Below, one piece after another: positions 50,934 to 62,670 of a stretch of 64,000 nt of DNA (position 1 is the first letter of the stretch; every line of letters begins with the position of its first letter). Where the stretch lies: the NCBI RefSeq assembly GCF_900639875.1, contig NZ_CAAAIA010000003.1, forward strand, positions 124,001-188,000. The letters are read 5' to 3'. The DNA comes from Legionella impletisoli. Lineage in GTDB: Bacteria; Pseudomonadota; Gammaproteobacteria; Legionellales; Legionellaceae. The notes below the pieces were generated by a model that was not told the DNA's origin, made no database searches, and saw nothing but the letters and a program-made list of their open reading frames with translations. Both the position numbers and the translations under genes were made by a program.

Positions 50934-53150
50934 ATGAGTACGAATGCGAAAGGAACAGTCTACAACCACGATGAAGACGAAATAGATTTATCAGCTATCT
51001 TTTCTCAGTTATGGGCTAATAAATGGCTGATTGTGGCTGTTGTTTTATTGTGTTTGCTGATAGGAGGGCTATATTCTGCTAGACAAGTTCCTCAATATAA
51101 GAGCGATGTCTTAATCCAAGTTGATGAAAAAAATAACAGCTCGTTTATGGGTGGCGATGCGCTAAGTAGTTTTGGCTTTTCGAATCAAAACAATGCCTCG
51201 GCCATTATCTCTGCATTAATTAAATCACGTTTCATTTTAACTCCTGTGATTCAGTCTTTAGGCTTAAATATTTCAATTAGCCCAGAGCGTTCTTTCTGGC
51301 AAAAATTAGTTTCTAAAGGAGAAGCAAAAGCTGAAATCACTTTGTTTAATGTTCCTAAAGACCAACTTAGTGAGCCTTTTAAGCTAGTATATGAAGGCAA
51401 CAATACAATTGCTCTTTTTAACGCGCAAAAAAAACCAATCTTGCAAGGTAAAATAGGTGAGGTAATCACAAGTAGAACTCAACCCATTCGATTAAAGGTT
51501 AAATCACTTGAAGCACCCCGAGGCACCTATTTTATCTTGAAAAAATTTTCTAGCTCAAAAATTGTTAGCCAATTAACGGAACAATTAAAAATCGAAGGGC
51601 TCGGAGAAAATAAAAAGGACACGGGACTTTTAGCAGTTTCTTTAAAGGGTTCTAATCCAGCTGTGCTTACCAAAATTTTGAATGAAATAGCACATACAGC
51701 GAAGCTAAAAAATGCCGAAAAAAAATCCCTTGAAGCCTCTCAAACACTTAACTTCTTACGCCATCAGCTGCCACTGGCTAAAGAATCTTTAGCCAGCGCT
51801 GAATTTGAATTGAATCAATATCGTGCTAAAAGCGGGAAAATCGATATTAAAATGCAAGCTTCTTTATTGCTTGATCAATTAGCTGAACTCGACAAGCAAT
51901 TGGCAACGCTTAGAATCAACGAAATTGAGATGGGGCAAAAGTACACCGACGCACATCCTTCATTAGTCGGTTTAAAGCGACAAGTTAATGAAATAGAGCA
52001 TGAAAAGCAGCAGTTAGAACAAAAAATTAAAAAGTTACCAGAATCGGATCAAATCGCACTTGGGTTAATGCGCGAAGTAGAAGTAAAAAGTGCTTTGTAC
52101 ACAAGCTTACTAAATCGCATTCAAGAGCTTGAAGTAGTTAAAGCGGGCATGGTTAGTGATGTGCAAATTTTATCTTTAGCCAAATTGCCAGATGAACCTT
52201 TACCTAGCAAAACCAAATTAATTTATTTGGCAAGCTTATTTCTTGGGTTGATGATAAGTGTTGCAATTATTTTAGGCCGTAAGATTATTTTCCCTAAAGT
52301 ACAAGACCCTCATTGGACGGAGCGGCATTTTAATATTGCCAATTTAGCGATTATCCCTTTTTCTAAGGAGCAACAAGAATTAATAAAAAACCTTAAAACC
52401 ATGCCTAAGGGTCAATCAAAGCTTCTTGCAGAAATCAATCCCAAAAATTTATCTATTGAGTCTTTACGCAGCTTACGCACTAGCTTACAAATTAGCCTGA
52501 CATGCGCCAACAATAACATCATGACGATTCTAGGTATTTCGCCAGGGGTTGGAAAAACATTTGTCTCAACTAACCTTGCGCATCTCCTCGCAACGACTGG
52601 GAAACGCGTGTTATTCATTGATGCTGACTTACGGCGAGGAACTGCACATAAATATTTTAATTTAGACCTATCTCCTGGTTTTTCAGAACTGATTCAAAAT
52701 AAAACCACGCGCGATGAAGCATTAAGAGCAACAGGGCATAAAAACTTAACCATTCTCTCATGCGGACAGTATCCAGATGATCCAGCTGAATTACTAACCA
52801 GCAATGAGTGTAAAACATTAATTGATACCTTTTCAAAGGAATATGACATTGTTTTGGTGGATACGCCTCCCGTTTTATTGGTTACTGATGCTGTTTTAAT
52901 TAGTTCGAAAGCTTCTTTAAATTATTTAGTCATTGGAGCGAATATGCATCGGCAGGAAGATATTGAAATGACGATAAAACGTTTGCAAGCGGCAGGAGTT
53001 CCTATAACTGGCACAATTTTTAACTGTCAAAGTGCAGTAGCTCAAACTAACATTAACCAATATTATTCTTACAGCTATTATTATGATGATAACAGCACCC
53101 CTAACACAGGAGTTGTGTGTAAAATAAAGAAATTCGCAAAAAGTGCATAG
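50934..53150 (+). CDS. wzc: Polysaccharide co-polymerase and tyrosine autokinase (Wzc)
   Basis: The 738-residue protein has a Wzz-type N-terminal domain with membrane segments (about residues 30-50 and 424-445) and long coiled coils between. A BY-kinase domain follows with Walker A GISPGVGKTFVSTNL (about residue 534), Walker A' VLFIDADLRRG (about residue 560) and Walker B IVLVDTPPVLL (about residue 640). The tyrosine cluster YYSYSYYYDD is near the C-terminus. It sits in the inner membrane, controls chain length and export with Wza, and is dephosphorylated by Wzb. Length is near the usual 720 residues. Confidence 0.94.
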   Translation: MSTNAKGTVYNHDEDEIDLSAIFSQLWANKWLIVAVVLLCLLIGGLYSARQVPQYKSDVLIQVDEKNNSSFMGGDALSSFGFSNQNNASAIISALIKSRFILTPVIQSLGLNISISPERSFWQKLVSKGEAKAEITLFNVPKDQLSEPFKLVYEGNNTIALFNAQKKPILQGKIGEVITSRTQPIRLKVKSLEAPRGTYFILKKFSSSKIVSQLTEQLKIEGLGENKKDTGLLAVSLKGSNPAVLTKILNEIAHTAKLKNAEKKSLEASQTLNFLRHQLPLAKESLASAEFELNQYRAKSGKIDIKMQASLLLDQLAELDKQLATLRINEIEMGQKYTDAHPSLVGLKRQVNEIEHEKQQLEQKIKKLPESDQIALGLMREVEVKSALYTSLLNRIQELEVVKAGMVSDVQILSLAKLPDEPLPSKTKLIYLASLFLGLMISVAIILGRKIIFPKVQDPHWTERHFNIANLAIIPFSKEQQELIKNLKTMPKGQSKLLAEINPKNLSIESLRSLRTSLQISLTCANNNIMTILGISPGVGKTFVSTNLAHLLATTGKRVLFIDADLRRGTAHKYFNLDLSPGFSELIQNKTTRDEALRATGHKNLTILSCGQYPDDPAELLTSNECKTLIDTFSKEYDIVLVDTPPVLLVTDAVLISSKASLNYLVIGANMHRQEDIEMTIKRLQAAGVPITGTIFNCQSAVAQTNINQYYSYSYYYDDNSTPNTGVVCKIKKFAKSA

Positions 53151-53319
53151 ATGCCACCTCTTACTTATGCGAGGTTTCCAGTAACCAGGCTCATTTAGTT
53201 ATAAAACAAGGAACATTTATTTATATAAGAGCTAGAAATATTAATAAAAAACTTTATAATGCTTTTAAGTTATTCTTAAAAAAGAATAACATGAGGAGTA
53301 CATAGGAGTTGTAGTTGTA

Positions 53320-53847
53320 ATGATTCAGGATGTATTTAAGGAAAACAAATGGTACTTGGTGCAATGTAAGCCAAGGCAAACGTTTCGTGCAGAACTCCAC
53401 TTAACCAATCAAGGGTATCATTGTTTTCATCCCACATACCCTGTTAAAAAGAAAGTTAGAACCAACGGCACTATCGCTATCCAAACCACAATAGAACCTC
53501 TTTTTCCACATTACCTTTTTGTATCCCTCTCCAATCTAGATAGCTGGTATACAATTCGCTCAACTCGGGGCGTTAAATCCATCGTGACCTTTAATGGCAT
53601 ACCTGGCTCGGTATCCCATTCTATCCTTGAAGGCATACGATACCATTGCAATGTATTGAATGGTTTAGAACCAGAGCCCATGTTTAAAGAAGGCCAACGG
53701 GTACGTATTACAGAAGGTTGTTTTAAAGAATTAGAAGCGATTGTTGCCGCAAATACTGGCGAAGAGCGAGTAATATTACTTCTTAATTTGTTTAACCGCG
53801 AGCAGCAGATTGAGCTACCCATTACCTCAATCGCAGCTTTCGGTTAA
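53320..53847 (+). CDS. rfaH: RfaH-like NusG-family transcription antiterminator
   Basis: The 175-residue protein has the NusG-paralogue pattern: NKWYLVQCKPRQTFRAELHL at the N-terminus, PLFPHYLFVSL (about residue 64), TRGVKSIVTFNGIPG, and a C-terminal KOW-like part FKEGQRVRITEGCFKELEAI. The lack of the long NusG insertion, and the wording of the N-terminus, fit RfaH. RfaH binds the ops element through paused RNA polymerase. A perfect ops sequence lies 187 bases downstream of this gene, ahead of the pse operon, which supports the call. Confidence 0.9.
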   Translation: MIQDVFKENKWYLVQCKPRQTFRAELHLTNQGYHCFHPTYPVKKKVRTNGTIAIQTTIEPLFPHYLFVSLSNLDSWYTIRSTRGVKSIVTFNGIPGSVSHSILEGIRYHCNVLNGLEPEPMFKEGQRVRITEGCFKELEAIVAANTGEERVILLLNLFNREQQIELPITSIAAFG

Positions 53848-53876
53848 GAAAAACGTAACTACTCCTCCACCGACTC

Positions 53877-53895
53877 CCCGCGGCTTGACCGCGGG
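53877..53895. repeat. GC-rich hairpin, dispersed repeat family
   Basis: CCCGCGG-CTTGA-CCGCGGG forms a 7-base-pair hairpin just after the rfaH stop. The same CTTGA loop and adjoining GGATCCA occur in the hairpin inside both MITE copies (44551, 49154), with changed stems that still pair. It may terminate rfaH transcription or be a repeat fragment. A degenerate relative (CCACGGCTTGTCCGGGG) lies at 53973. Confidence 0.65.
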
Positions 53896-54016
53896 ATCCA
53901 GGAACATGGACCAAGGGGTAGAAGCAAAAGAATTTTATTAGGTCGCAGACATAATCCTAATGTCTACATCCCACGGCTTGTCCGGGGAACTATATACCCG
54001 TGATGCTTTTTTGGAA

Positions 54017-54045
54017 AAGAGCTAAAATCCAAGGGCGGTAGCGTG
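54017..54045 (+). promoter_or_regulatory. JUMPstart/ops element leading the pse operon
   Basis: GGCGGTAGCGTG at 54034-54045 matches the 12-base E. coli ops consensus exactly. The bases before it (54017-54033, AGAGCTAAAATCCAAGG) follow the JUMPstart pattern around GTAGCTGTTAAGCCAGG. RfaH is recruited here in the family's known mechanism. The element lies 221 bases before the PseB start, in an untranslated leader. Confidence 0.9.
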
Positions 54046-54229
54046 TTAAATCTTACATGTGAGCAATAACGTAAGTTTATAAATAACCTTATCCAATGAT
54101 TATAAAGATTTTATTAATAAAAGAACGTGGAAAATTACGTGTATAAAAAGTTTGCTGACATAGTTGTACAACGAGCAATAGAATTATCTCAGTTTGAGAG
54201 TTTAATACAAAACCTTCCCGAATGAATAG

Positions 54230-56421
<2,192 letters not shown>

Positions 56422-56442
56422 TAAAATGCAGCTAGCGATATT

Positions 56443-57327
56443 ATGAAATTAGCATTAGGAACCGCGCAGTTTGGGATGAATTATGGTATTACTAATTCGA
56501 CAGGCAGGGTTAGTTTACCTGAAATAAAATCCATTTTAGACCTTAGTAGAAGCTATGGTATCAATACACTTGATACAGCTTATGTTTATGGAAATGCAGA
56601 GGAAAGTCTGGGATTTATTATTGAGAAAGATTTATTTCAAATTATTACAAAAACCAAACCTGTAACACAAAGTTCTATAACGAATTCAGTTATAAATCAA
56701 ATAAAGAAAGGTATTCAATTATCTTTTAATCGCTTACAGCAGCAAAAAATTTATGGCCTGTTAGTTCATCATGGTGAGGAGCTTTTGTTAAAAAATGGCG
56801 AACGCTTATTTGATCTGCTAAAAACATACAAGGAGAAAGAGCAGATATCGAAAATTGGCGTATCGGTATATACGGTTGAAGCTGCGATGAAAATAGTAGA
56901 GAAATACCCAATTGATCTGATTCAAGTTCCTTTAAATATGCTTGATCAACGTATGTCTAATTCTGGGATGTTAAAAATATTAAAAGAAAAAGATATTGAA
57001 ATTCATGTTCGATCGGCCTTTTTGCAAGGCGTGTTATTAGAAAACAAAAAGAATTTATCGAAAAATTTTGATCGAATTCATGAGCAATTAGCTAATCTTG
57101 AACAACTCTCATCCGAAACAGGGGTGTCAAAACTTGCTATTGCATTAAGTTATTTAAAGAGTATTTCCGAGATTGATAAAATAATCATTGGTGTATTAAA
57201 TACTATTCAATTAGAAGAGTGTGTTTCAGCATTTAATACAGATATTCCTCAAAAGATTAATTATCAGATATTTGAATGTAAAGATAATATGATTATCAAT
57301 CCAAGCAATTGGGAAAAATTAAATTGA
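56443..57327 (+). CDS. Aldo/keto reductase in the pse operon
   Basis: The 294-residue TIM-barrel reductase begins LALGTAQFGMNYGITN and has LDTAYVYGNAEESLG with the Asp and Tyr of the AKR tetrad; a lysine in FQIITKTKP and a histidine in YGLLVHHGEEL complete it. Such genes recur in nonulosonic-acid loci but are not needed for basic pseudaminic acid. It probably reduces a keto intermediate of a modified sugar. It starts 21 bases after pseC and shares 4 bases with the next gene. Confidence 0.86.
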   Translation: MKLALGTAQFGMNYGITNSTGRVSLPEIKSILDLSRSYGINTLDTAYVYGNAEESLGFIIEKDLFQIITKTKPVTQSSITNSVINQIKKGIQLSFNRLQQQKIYGLLVHHGEELLLKNGERLFDLLKTYKEKEQISKIGVSVYTVEAAMKIVEKYPIDLIQVPLNMLDQRMSNSGMLKILKEKDIEIHVRSAFLQGVLLENKKNLSKNFDRIHEQLANLEQLSSETGVSKLAIALSYLKSISEIDKIIIGVLNTIQLEECVSAFNTDIPQKINYQIFECKDNMIINPSNWEKLN

Positions 57328-58235
57328 ATCGAAAAGTTAGTAAAACGATTCAATTAGGAATCATTGGTTTTAGTGAAGGAAATGGCCATCCATATTCTTG
57401 GGCCGCTATTTGCAACGGTTATGATTCATTGATGATGAGCCAATGCCCATTTCCAGTTATTCTAGAATATCTTGCAAAACAATCATTTCCTGAAGATGCA
57501 ATATCATACGCCAAGGTTACTCATATTTGGACCCAGGATAAAAATTTATCAAGGCATATCGCTCAATCCTCAAATATTCCCCATATAGTTGAACACTATG
57601 AAGATATGATTGGAGTTGTTGATGCTGTTTTACTTGCAAGAGACGACCCAGAATCTCATCTGCCGATGAGCTTGCCTTTTATAAATGCAGGAGTCCCAAT
57701 CTATATTGATAAACCCATTGCAACGGATATAAAAACGCTTGAATCTATACTTGAGCATGAAAAATACCCTGGCCAAATTTTTTCTTGCTCGGCTTTAAGA
57801 TATGCAAAGGAATTTAATTTAACGGAAATTGAGCTGAATGAGCTAGGAACTATTGAATATATTGAAGCCAGTATAAATAAAAGCTGGGAAAAATATGGTG
57901 TTCATATTATTGAGCCTGTTTTAAATTTATTCGACTTATCAAGTGAAAAAGCTAAGATCGCAGCCATAAAACAAAATGATATCCAAAGTGTTTTTGCACA
58001 TTGGCCAGACCTCCTTATTAAGTTTTCCACACTTGGTCGTTTGCCAACTCCAATTGTTATCCGATTGTATGGAACAAAAGGATTTAAGGAGATTCAGTTC
58101 GAAAACACTTTTGCTGCTTTTAAAATGGCAATAGAAATGTTTATAGAAGGTTTTATAAGCAAAAAATATATGATTACCCATAACCAAATGAAAAATATAG
58201 TCACACTTATAGAGAAAGGAAATAGTTGCATATGA
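57324..58235 (+). CDS. Gfo/Idh/MocA-family oxidoreductase in the pse operon
   Basis: The roughly 303-residue product has the N-terminal nucleotide-binding domain (IQLGIIGFSEGNGHPYSW) and YIDKPIATDIKTLESIL, the EKP-type lysine region of the family. The start is TTG, either at 57324 (overlapping the upstream stop as TTGA, with GGGAA at 57310-57314) or at 57309. It likely oxidises or reduces a sugar in concert with the neighbouring AKR and SDR. No end domain is missing. Confidence 0.82.
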   Translation: MNRKVSKTIQLGIIGFSEGNGHPYSWAAICNGYDSLMMSQCPFPVILEYLAKQSFPEDAISYAKVTHIWTQDKNLSRHIAQSSNIPHIVEHYEDMIGVVDAVLLARDDPESHLPMSLPFINAGVPIYIDKPIATDIKTLESILEHEKYPGQIFSCSALRYAKEFNLTEIELNELGTIEYIEASINKSWEKYGVHIIEPVLNLFDLSSEKAKIAAIKQNDIQSVFAHWPDLLIKFSTLGRLPTPIVIRLYGTKGFKEIQFENTFAAFKMAIEMFIEGFISKKYMITHNQMKNIVTLIEKGNSCI

Positions 58236-58996
58236 TGGAGCATCCAACGGTTTTTTTGACTGGCGCAACTGGAAAGCTTGGAAAGAATATTGCACTTGGA
58301 TTTGCATCATTAGGTTGTCAACTAATTTTGCCTATTCGATCTGAGCAAACCGGCTATGAATTGGCAATGAAATGTAAACAGGCGGGATCTAAAGAAGTGC
58401 ATTTGATACAAGTTGATCTGACTGAGGATAATTCTGCGGATAAGATTCAAACATGGCTTAATGACCATGAGATTTTTCCAAACATTTTAGTAAATAATGC
58501 TAGAAATTTAAATTATTTAAGAAATGACAAAGGGATAGTCAGTCGAGAAAATTGGAAGGGTGAGATGCTACTTGATGTAATAATACCCTATGAGCTAACA
58601 ATGCTGCTAGCTCAATTACCCGGTTCAACATTAAAAAAAGTAATTAATATATCATCAATTTATGGTATCACCGTACCCAATCTTAAGCTATATGATAACC
58701 CCGACTCTGATTCCTCTATTAATTATGGGGTTGCTAAAGCAGCACTTATTCATTTAACAAAAGAGTTAGCCGTAAGACTTGCTTCCAAAGAAATAGAAGT
58801 GAATTCTATTTCTTTCGGGGGTGTTGAAGGTAGAGTAAAAGAGGATTTTTTAACAAAATATAAAAATCTTTGTCCAGCAGAAAAAATGTTATCCGAAGAT
58901 CAAATTTTTGGAACGGTTAAATTTTTAGCTTTTAATGACTCTAATGGTATGACTGGTCATAATTTAGTAATGGATGGCGGTTGGACAGTATGGTGA
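58232..58996 (+). CDS. Short-chain dehydrogenase/reductase in the pse operon (PtmA-like position)
   Basis: The 254-residue SDR shows FLTGATGKLGKNIALGF, VNNARNLNYL, ISSIYGITVPN and the catalytic NYGVAKAALIHLTKEL (Y-x3-K). It precedes the cytidylyltransferase as ptmA precedes ptmB in Campylobacter legionaminic loci. ATG 58232 overlaps the previous stop (ATGA), and AGAAAGGAAATAG provides a binding site. The substrate is unknown. Confidence 0.85.
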   Translation: MMEHPTVFLTGATGKLGKNIALGFASLGCQLILPIRSEQTGYELAMKCKQAGSKEVHLIQVDLTEDNSADKIQTWLNDHEIFPNILVNNARNLNYLRNDKGIVSRENWKGEMLLDVIIPYELTMLLAQLPGSTLKKVINISSIYGITVPNLKLYDNPDSDSSINYGVAKAALIHLTKELAVRLASKEIEVNSISFGGVEGRVKEDFLTKYKNLCPAEKMLSEDQIFGTVKFLAFNDSNGMTGHNLVMDGGWTVW

Positions 58997-59679
58997 TGCG
59001 CAGATTAGCAGTTATTCCAGCTCGTGGTGGTTCAAAACGCTTAGAGAAAAAAAATATTCTCAATTTTCATGGCAAGCCTCTTATTTATTGGACAATTATA
59101 TCTGCGTTAAATAGTAAATTATTTGATGATGTTATTGTAAGTACAGACGATGAGGAAATCGCCAAAATTTCAGTTGAATCCGGAGCATCAGTTCCATTTC
59201 TTCGCAAGGCCCATGCTGATGATTTTTCACCAGTAAGTCTGGTTACTATAAATGTTCTTGAACACTTCAAATCTATGAAGAATGTTACCTATGATCTTGT
59301 CGTTCAGCTAATGCCAAATTGCCCGTTACGTAATGACAAAAATATTAATGATGCTGTTAATTATTTTGAGAGTCGCAATATACCCTCCCAAATTAGTTGT
59401 TTTCGATATGGTTGGATGAATCCTTGGTGGGCTGTTGAACTAGATAAGAATAATAATCCGAGTCCTCTTTTTAAGGAAGCGCTCACAAAACGCTCTCAAG
59501 ACTTACCTAATCTCTTTTGCCCGAGTGGAGCTATTTGGATTGCTAAACCTGAATTTTTAATAAAAGCAAAAACTTTTTATTGTCGTGGCCATATTTTTTG
59601 GGAAATGCCATGGAAAGCTGCCATAGATATTGATGATGAAGCGGATCTTTTTATGGCAAAATCTTTATTCATGGCTTAA
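58996..59679 (+). CDS. pseF: CMP-nonulosonic acid cytidylyltransferase (PseF/NeuA-like)
   Basis: The 227-residue product has the CTP-binding LAVIPARGGSKRLEKKN motif, PLIYWTII, VSTDDEEIAKIS and VVQLMPNCPLRND, as in CMP-acylneuraminate synthetases. It activates the acid for transfer by attaching CMP. ATG 58996 is chosen (TGATG overlap with the SDR stop); in-frame ATG 58990 and TTG 58981 also exist. Whether it prefers pseudaminic or a related acid, as PtmB does, cannot be judged. Confidence 0.86.
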   Translation: MRRLAVIPARGGSKRLEKKNILNFHGKPLIYWTIISALNSKLFDDVIVSTDDEEIAKISVESGASVPFLRKAHADDFSPVSLVTINVLEHFKSMKNVTYDLVVQLMPNCPLRNDKNINDAVNYFESRNIPSQISCFRYGWMNPWWAVELDKNNNPSPLFKEALTKRSQDLPNLFCPSGAIWIAKPEFLIKAKTFYCRGHIFWEMPWKAAIDIDDEADLFMAKSLFMA

Positions 59680-59721
59680 GAAGCTCTATTAGCAATTAAA
59701 ATAATAAATTATTTAAAAATT

Positions 59722-60405
59722 ATGAGAAAAAAAGTACTAATTTGTGCAGCTCATCCTGATGATGAAGTTCTTGGTTGCGGGGGAACAATCGCTAAATTTT
59801 CAGATGAAGGAGCAGATGTACATATCTTATTTCTTGCAGATGGAGTTTCGTCTCGAGATCCGAAAGAATCGAACAAGCTTATTAATTCCTCTGAAGCCAG
59901 AAGGCAAAGTGCATATATAGCCGCTGATATTTTAGGAGTAAAGTCTCTGATGTTTGGAGACTTTCCCGATAATAGAATGGACTCTATTGGTTTGTTAGAA
60001 ATAGTAAAATTTATAGAAAATAAAATAAATGAATTTCAGCCTCAAATTCTTTTGACACATTATAGTAGTGATTTAAATATAGATCACAGAATAGTCAATC
60101 AAGCTGTGATTACAGCATGTCGTCCACAGCCCGACTTTTTTGTTGAAACGCTCCTTTTTTTTGAAGTTTGCTCTAGTACAGAATGGCAAATTCCTACTAC
60201 ATTTTCTCCTAATTGGTTTGTAGATATTGCAAAATATCTCGAGCTTCGCTCAAAAGCATTGGAAGCATATTCAGCGGAGCTTCGAGCTTGGCCCCATAGC
60301 CGTTCTTTAAAAGCAATTAATCATTTAGCTAATTGGCGAGGTGCTAGTATTGGTGTTGAAGCTGCTGAAGCATTTATGCTTGGGCGAAGAGTTATCAAGG
60401 ATTGA
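59722..60405 (+). CDS. PIG-L family N-deacetylase
   Basis: The 227-residue enzyme has the LmbE/PIG-L zinc motif ICAAHPDDEVLGCGG at the N-terminus and LLTHYSSDLNIDHRIVNQAV (about residue 109), supplying the second metal histidines. Such enzymes remove N-acetyl groups from sugars. Placed beside a formyltransferase in the same operon, it suggests exchange of an N-acetyl for an N-formyl group on the pseudaminic-type sugar. Its stop overlaps the PseGH start by 1 base. Confidence 0.88.
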   Translation: MRKKVLICAAHPDDEVLGCGGTIAKFSDEGADVHILFLADGVSSRDPKESNKLINSSEARRQSAYIAADILGVKSLMFGDFPDNRMDSIGLLEIVKFIENKINEFQPQILLTHYSSDLNIDHRIVNQAVITACRPQPDFFVETLLFFEVCSSTEWQIPTTFSPNWFVDIAKYLELRSKALEAYSAELRAWPHSRSLKAINHLANWRGASIGVEAAEAFMLGRRVIKD

Positions 60406-61952
60406 TGATGCGCTTCTTATTTCGAACTGATAGTAGTTTGAATATTGGCAGCGGACATATAATGCGTTGTCTAACCTTAGCCAATGAATTAAAAAAATAT
60501 GGCGCAGATATTTCATTTGTTTGTCGAAATCATAAAGGAAATTTAATAAACAAAGTTGAAACAGCAGGATATCGCGTTTATCGTTTGAAATCGTATACTA
60601 GTGAAAATTATAGTGGAAATGATTATTCTCTCTGGCTAGGGGTTACACAGGAAGAAGATGCTCATGAAATTTTATCAGTAATAGGTAAGAAATATTTTGA
60701 TTGGGTTATTGTTGACCATTACGCTATAGATGAAATCTGGGAAAGAATGATTCGTCAAAGAGCAAGAAAAATAATGGTCATTGACGATTTAGCTAATCGT
60801 AAACATGATTGTGACTTTCTACTAGATCAAAATTATTTTGGGGCAAAAACCCCTAAACGATATAATCATCTAGTCTCACCAACTTGTCATAAATTACTTG
60901 GTCCAAGATATGCATTGCTTCAACCAGAATATAAATATTTTCGAAAACGGTTAAATCCACATAACGGCACTGTTAAAACCATACTGATTTTTTTTGGTGG
61001 AAGTGATAAAAAAAATCTCACGGAAATCGTGTTAAATGCTTTAAATTGTGATGAACTAAAAGAAATAAAAGTTAATGTTGTTATAGGAAGTAATTATTGT
61101 TACCCCGAAAAGATCAGGAGGCTAGTATCTACACGAGCAAATACTTTTTTGTTTCGCAATTTATCTACTCTTGCACATTTAATTAAGAGCTCTGATTTAA
61201 TGATAGGTGCTGGAGGAGCAACCACTTGGGAACGAATGTGTTTAGGAATACCTACGGTAGCATCAATCATATCTGAAAATCAAAAAGAAATGACTTTAGC
61301 ATTAAGTAATGAGACTTTACAAATATCTGTTAATGATCCATTTGATATGAGTGTGAATGATTGGAAAGAATTAATAGGGGGTATGATAAGACAACCCTTT
61401 TTGATTCAAACTTTTTCTAATCAATCAAAGAAATATGTAGATGGACATGGTGTTGAAAGGGTTATAAGTTTTATTTATAAAAATGCACCAAAGTCAATTA
61501 ATATTAGAAAGGCAAATGAACAGGATGAGGGATTGTTGCTTTCCTGGGTTAATGATTCGACAGTTAGGCGGCATAGTTTTTCAAAAAAGAGTATTGCAAA
61601 AGAAGAACATTCAGCTTGGTTTCAATCTAAAATCAATGATCCGTATTGTTATGTTTTTATTGGCGAAGATGAGCAAGGACTTCCCATTGGGCAAGTCCGT
61701 TTTGAAGTTGATATAGATAAGCTCGAAGCATCAATAGATATTAGTATCGATCCTTGTTTTCGAGGGAGTGGTTTATCAAAACAACTATTAACATTAGCCT
61801 TGTCTAATTTTCGTTGTATTATGCCAAATTTAAAAATTATAGCCGAAGTCCTCTTAGAAAATAGCAAAAGCCACTGTCTTTTTTTAAGTCTAAACTTTCG
61901 TGAGATTTCCTCAAGACGTGCTAATTCAAAGACATATGAGTTAGTAATATAA
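60405..61952 (+). CDS. pseG: Fused PseG hydrolase and PseH-like GNAT acetyltransferase
   Basis: The 515-residue protein joins two steps. Residues 1-350 match PseG (UDP-sugar hydrolase): MMRFLFRTDSSLNIGSGHIM then RCLTLANELKKYGADISFVC, and GAGGATTWERMCLGIPTV. Residues about 365-515 form a GNAT acetyltransferase (NIRKANEQDEGLLLSWVNDS and SIDPCFRGSGLSKQLLTLAL), equivalent to PseH. Fusions of this kind are known in pse loci. ATG 60405 overlaps the PIG-L stop; TTG 60402 is less likely. Both active regions look complete. Confidence 0.9.
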   Translation: MMRFLFRTDSSLNIGSGHIMRCLTLANELKKYGADISFVCRNHKGNLINKVETAGYRVYRLKSYTSENYSGNDYSLWLGVTQEEDAHEILSVIGKKYFDWVIVDHYAIDEIWERMIRQRARKIMVIDDLANRKHDCDFLLDQNYFGAKTPKRYNHLVSPTCHKLLGPRYALLQPEYKYFRKRLNPHNGTVKTILIFFGGSDKKNLTEIVLNALNCDELKEIKVNVVIGSNYCYPEKIRRLVSTRANTFLFRNLSTLAHLIKSSDLMIGAGGATTWERMCLGIPTVASIISENQKEMTLALSNETLQISVNDPFDMSVNDWKELIGGMIRQPFLIQTFSNQSKKYVDGHGVERVISFIYKNAPKSINIRKANEQDEGLLLSWVNDSTVRRHSFSKKSIAKEEHSAWFQSKINDPYCYVFIGEDEQGLPIGQVRFEVDIDKLEASIDISIDPCFRGSGLSKQLLTLALSNFRCIMPNLKIIAEVLLENSKSHCLFLSLNFREISSRRANSKTYELVI

Positions 61953-61974
61953 CTTTCAGTTTAAGAAAATATTT

Positions 61975-62670
61975 ATGAGTCGCCCTTTTATTATTGCTTC
62001 ACAAAAAATCTGGAACTTAGAGCTTGCCAAGCGATTGAATAAGCAATTAGGACGAAATTTTATTCTTATTCAATATCAAGAAGAGCTTACTCTTTCAAAT
62101 ATAAAGAAAATCAATCCTGAAATCATATTTTTTCCCCATTGGTCTAGCAAAATTCCTAAAGAGATTTGGGAAAATTATGAGTCTATAGTCTTTCATATGA
62201 CTAATCTACCTTATGGTCGAGGGGGAAGCCCTCTACAAAATCTAATTGCTAATGGTCATCAAAATACGAAAATTTCTGCTTTACAATGTATAGATAAACT
62301 TGATGCAGGTCCAATATATCTTAAAAAAGATCTAAATTTGACAGGAACAGCACAACAAATTTATGAACGTGCAGATAAAATTATTGAGAAGATGATTATT
62401 GAAATAATTAATACACATCCCACGCCTCAACCTCAAGTTGGTGAGGCTGTCTATTTTAAACGACGCAAGCCGGAGGATAGTAATTTAAAAAACTCAAATT
62501 CTCTTGAAAATGTATTCGATATGATTCGAATGCTAGATGCAAAAGGATATCCTCAAGCATTTCTTAGTACAGAATATATAAAGTATGAATTTACAAAGGT
62601 AAAAAAGATATCGGGACAGCTGGAAGCAAAGGTTGTAATAAGTGAAATAAATACAAAGGATGAATCATGA
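61975..62670 (+). CDS. Formyltransferase-family sugar enzyme
   Basis: The 231-residue product has a formyltransferase N-terminal fold with IIFFPHWSSKIPKEIWENY and the MTNLPYGRGGSPLQNLI stretch (about residues 78-95), whose PYGRG-SP-Q pattern resembles formyl-THF-dependent transferases. The catalytic Asn-His-Asp is only partly visible (HMTN..., KLDAGPIYLKKD). With the PIG-L deacetylase nearby it may formylate an amino sugar. It overlaps the PseI gene by 4 bases. Confidence 0.8.
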   Translation: MSRPFIIASQKIWNLELAKRLNKQLGRNFILIQYQEELTLSNIKKINPEIIFFPHWSSKIPKEIWENYESIVFHMTNLPYGRGGSPLQNLIANGHQNTKISALQCIDKLDAGPIYLKKDLNLTGTAQQIYERADKIIEKMIIEIINTHPTPQPQVGEAVYFKRRKPEDSNLKNSNSLENVFDMIRMLDAKGYPQAFLSTEYIKYEFTKVKKISGQLEAKVVISEINTKDES

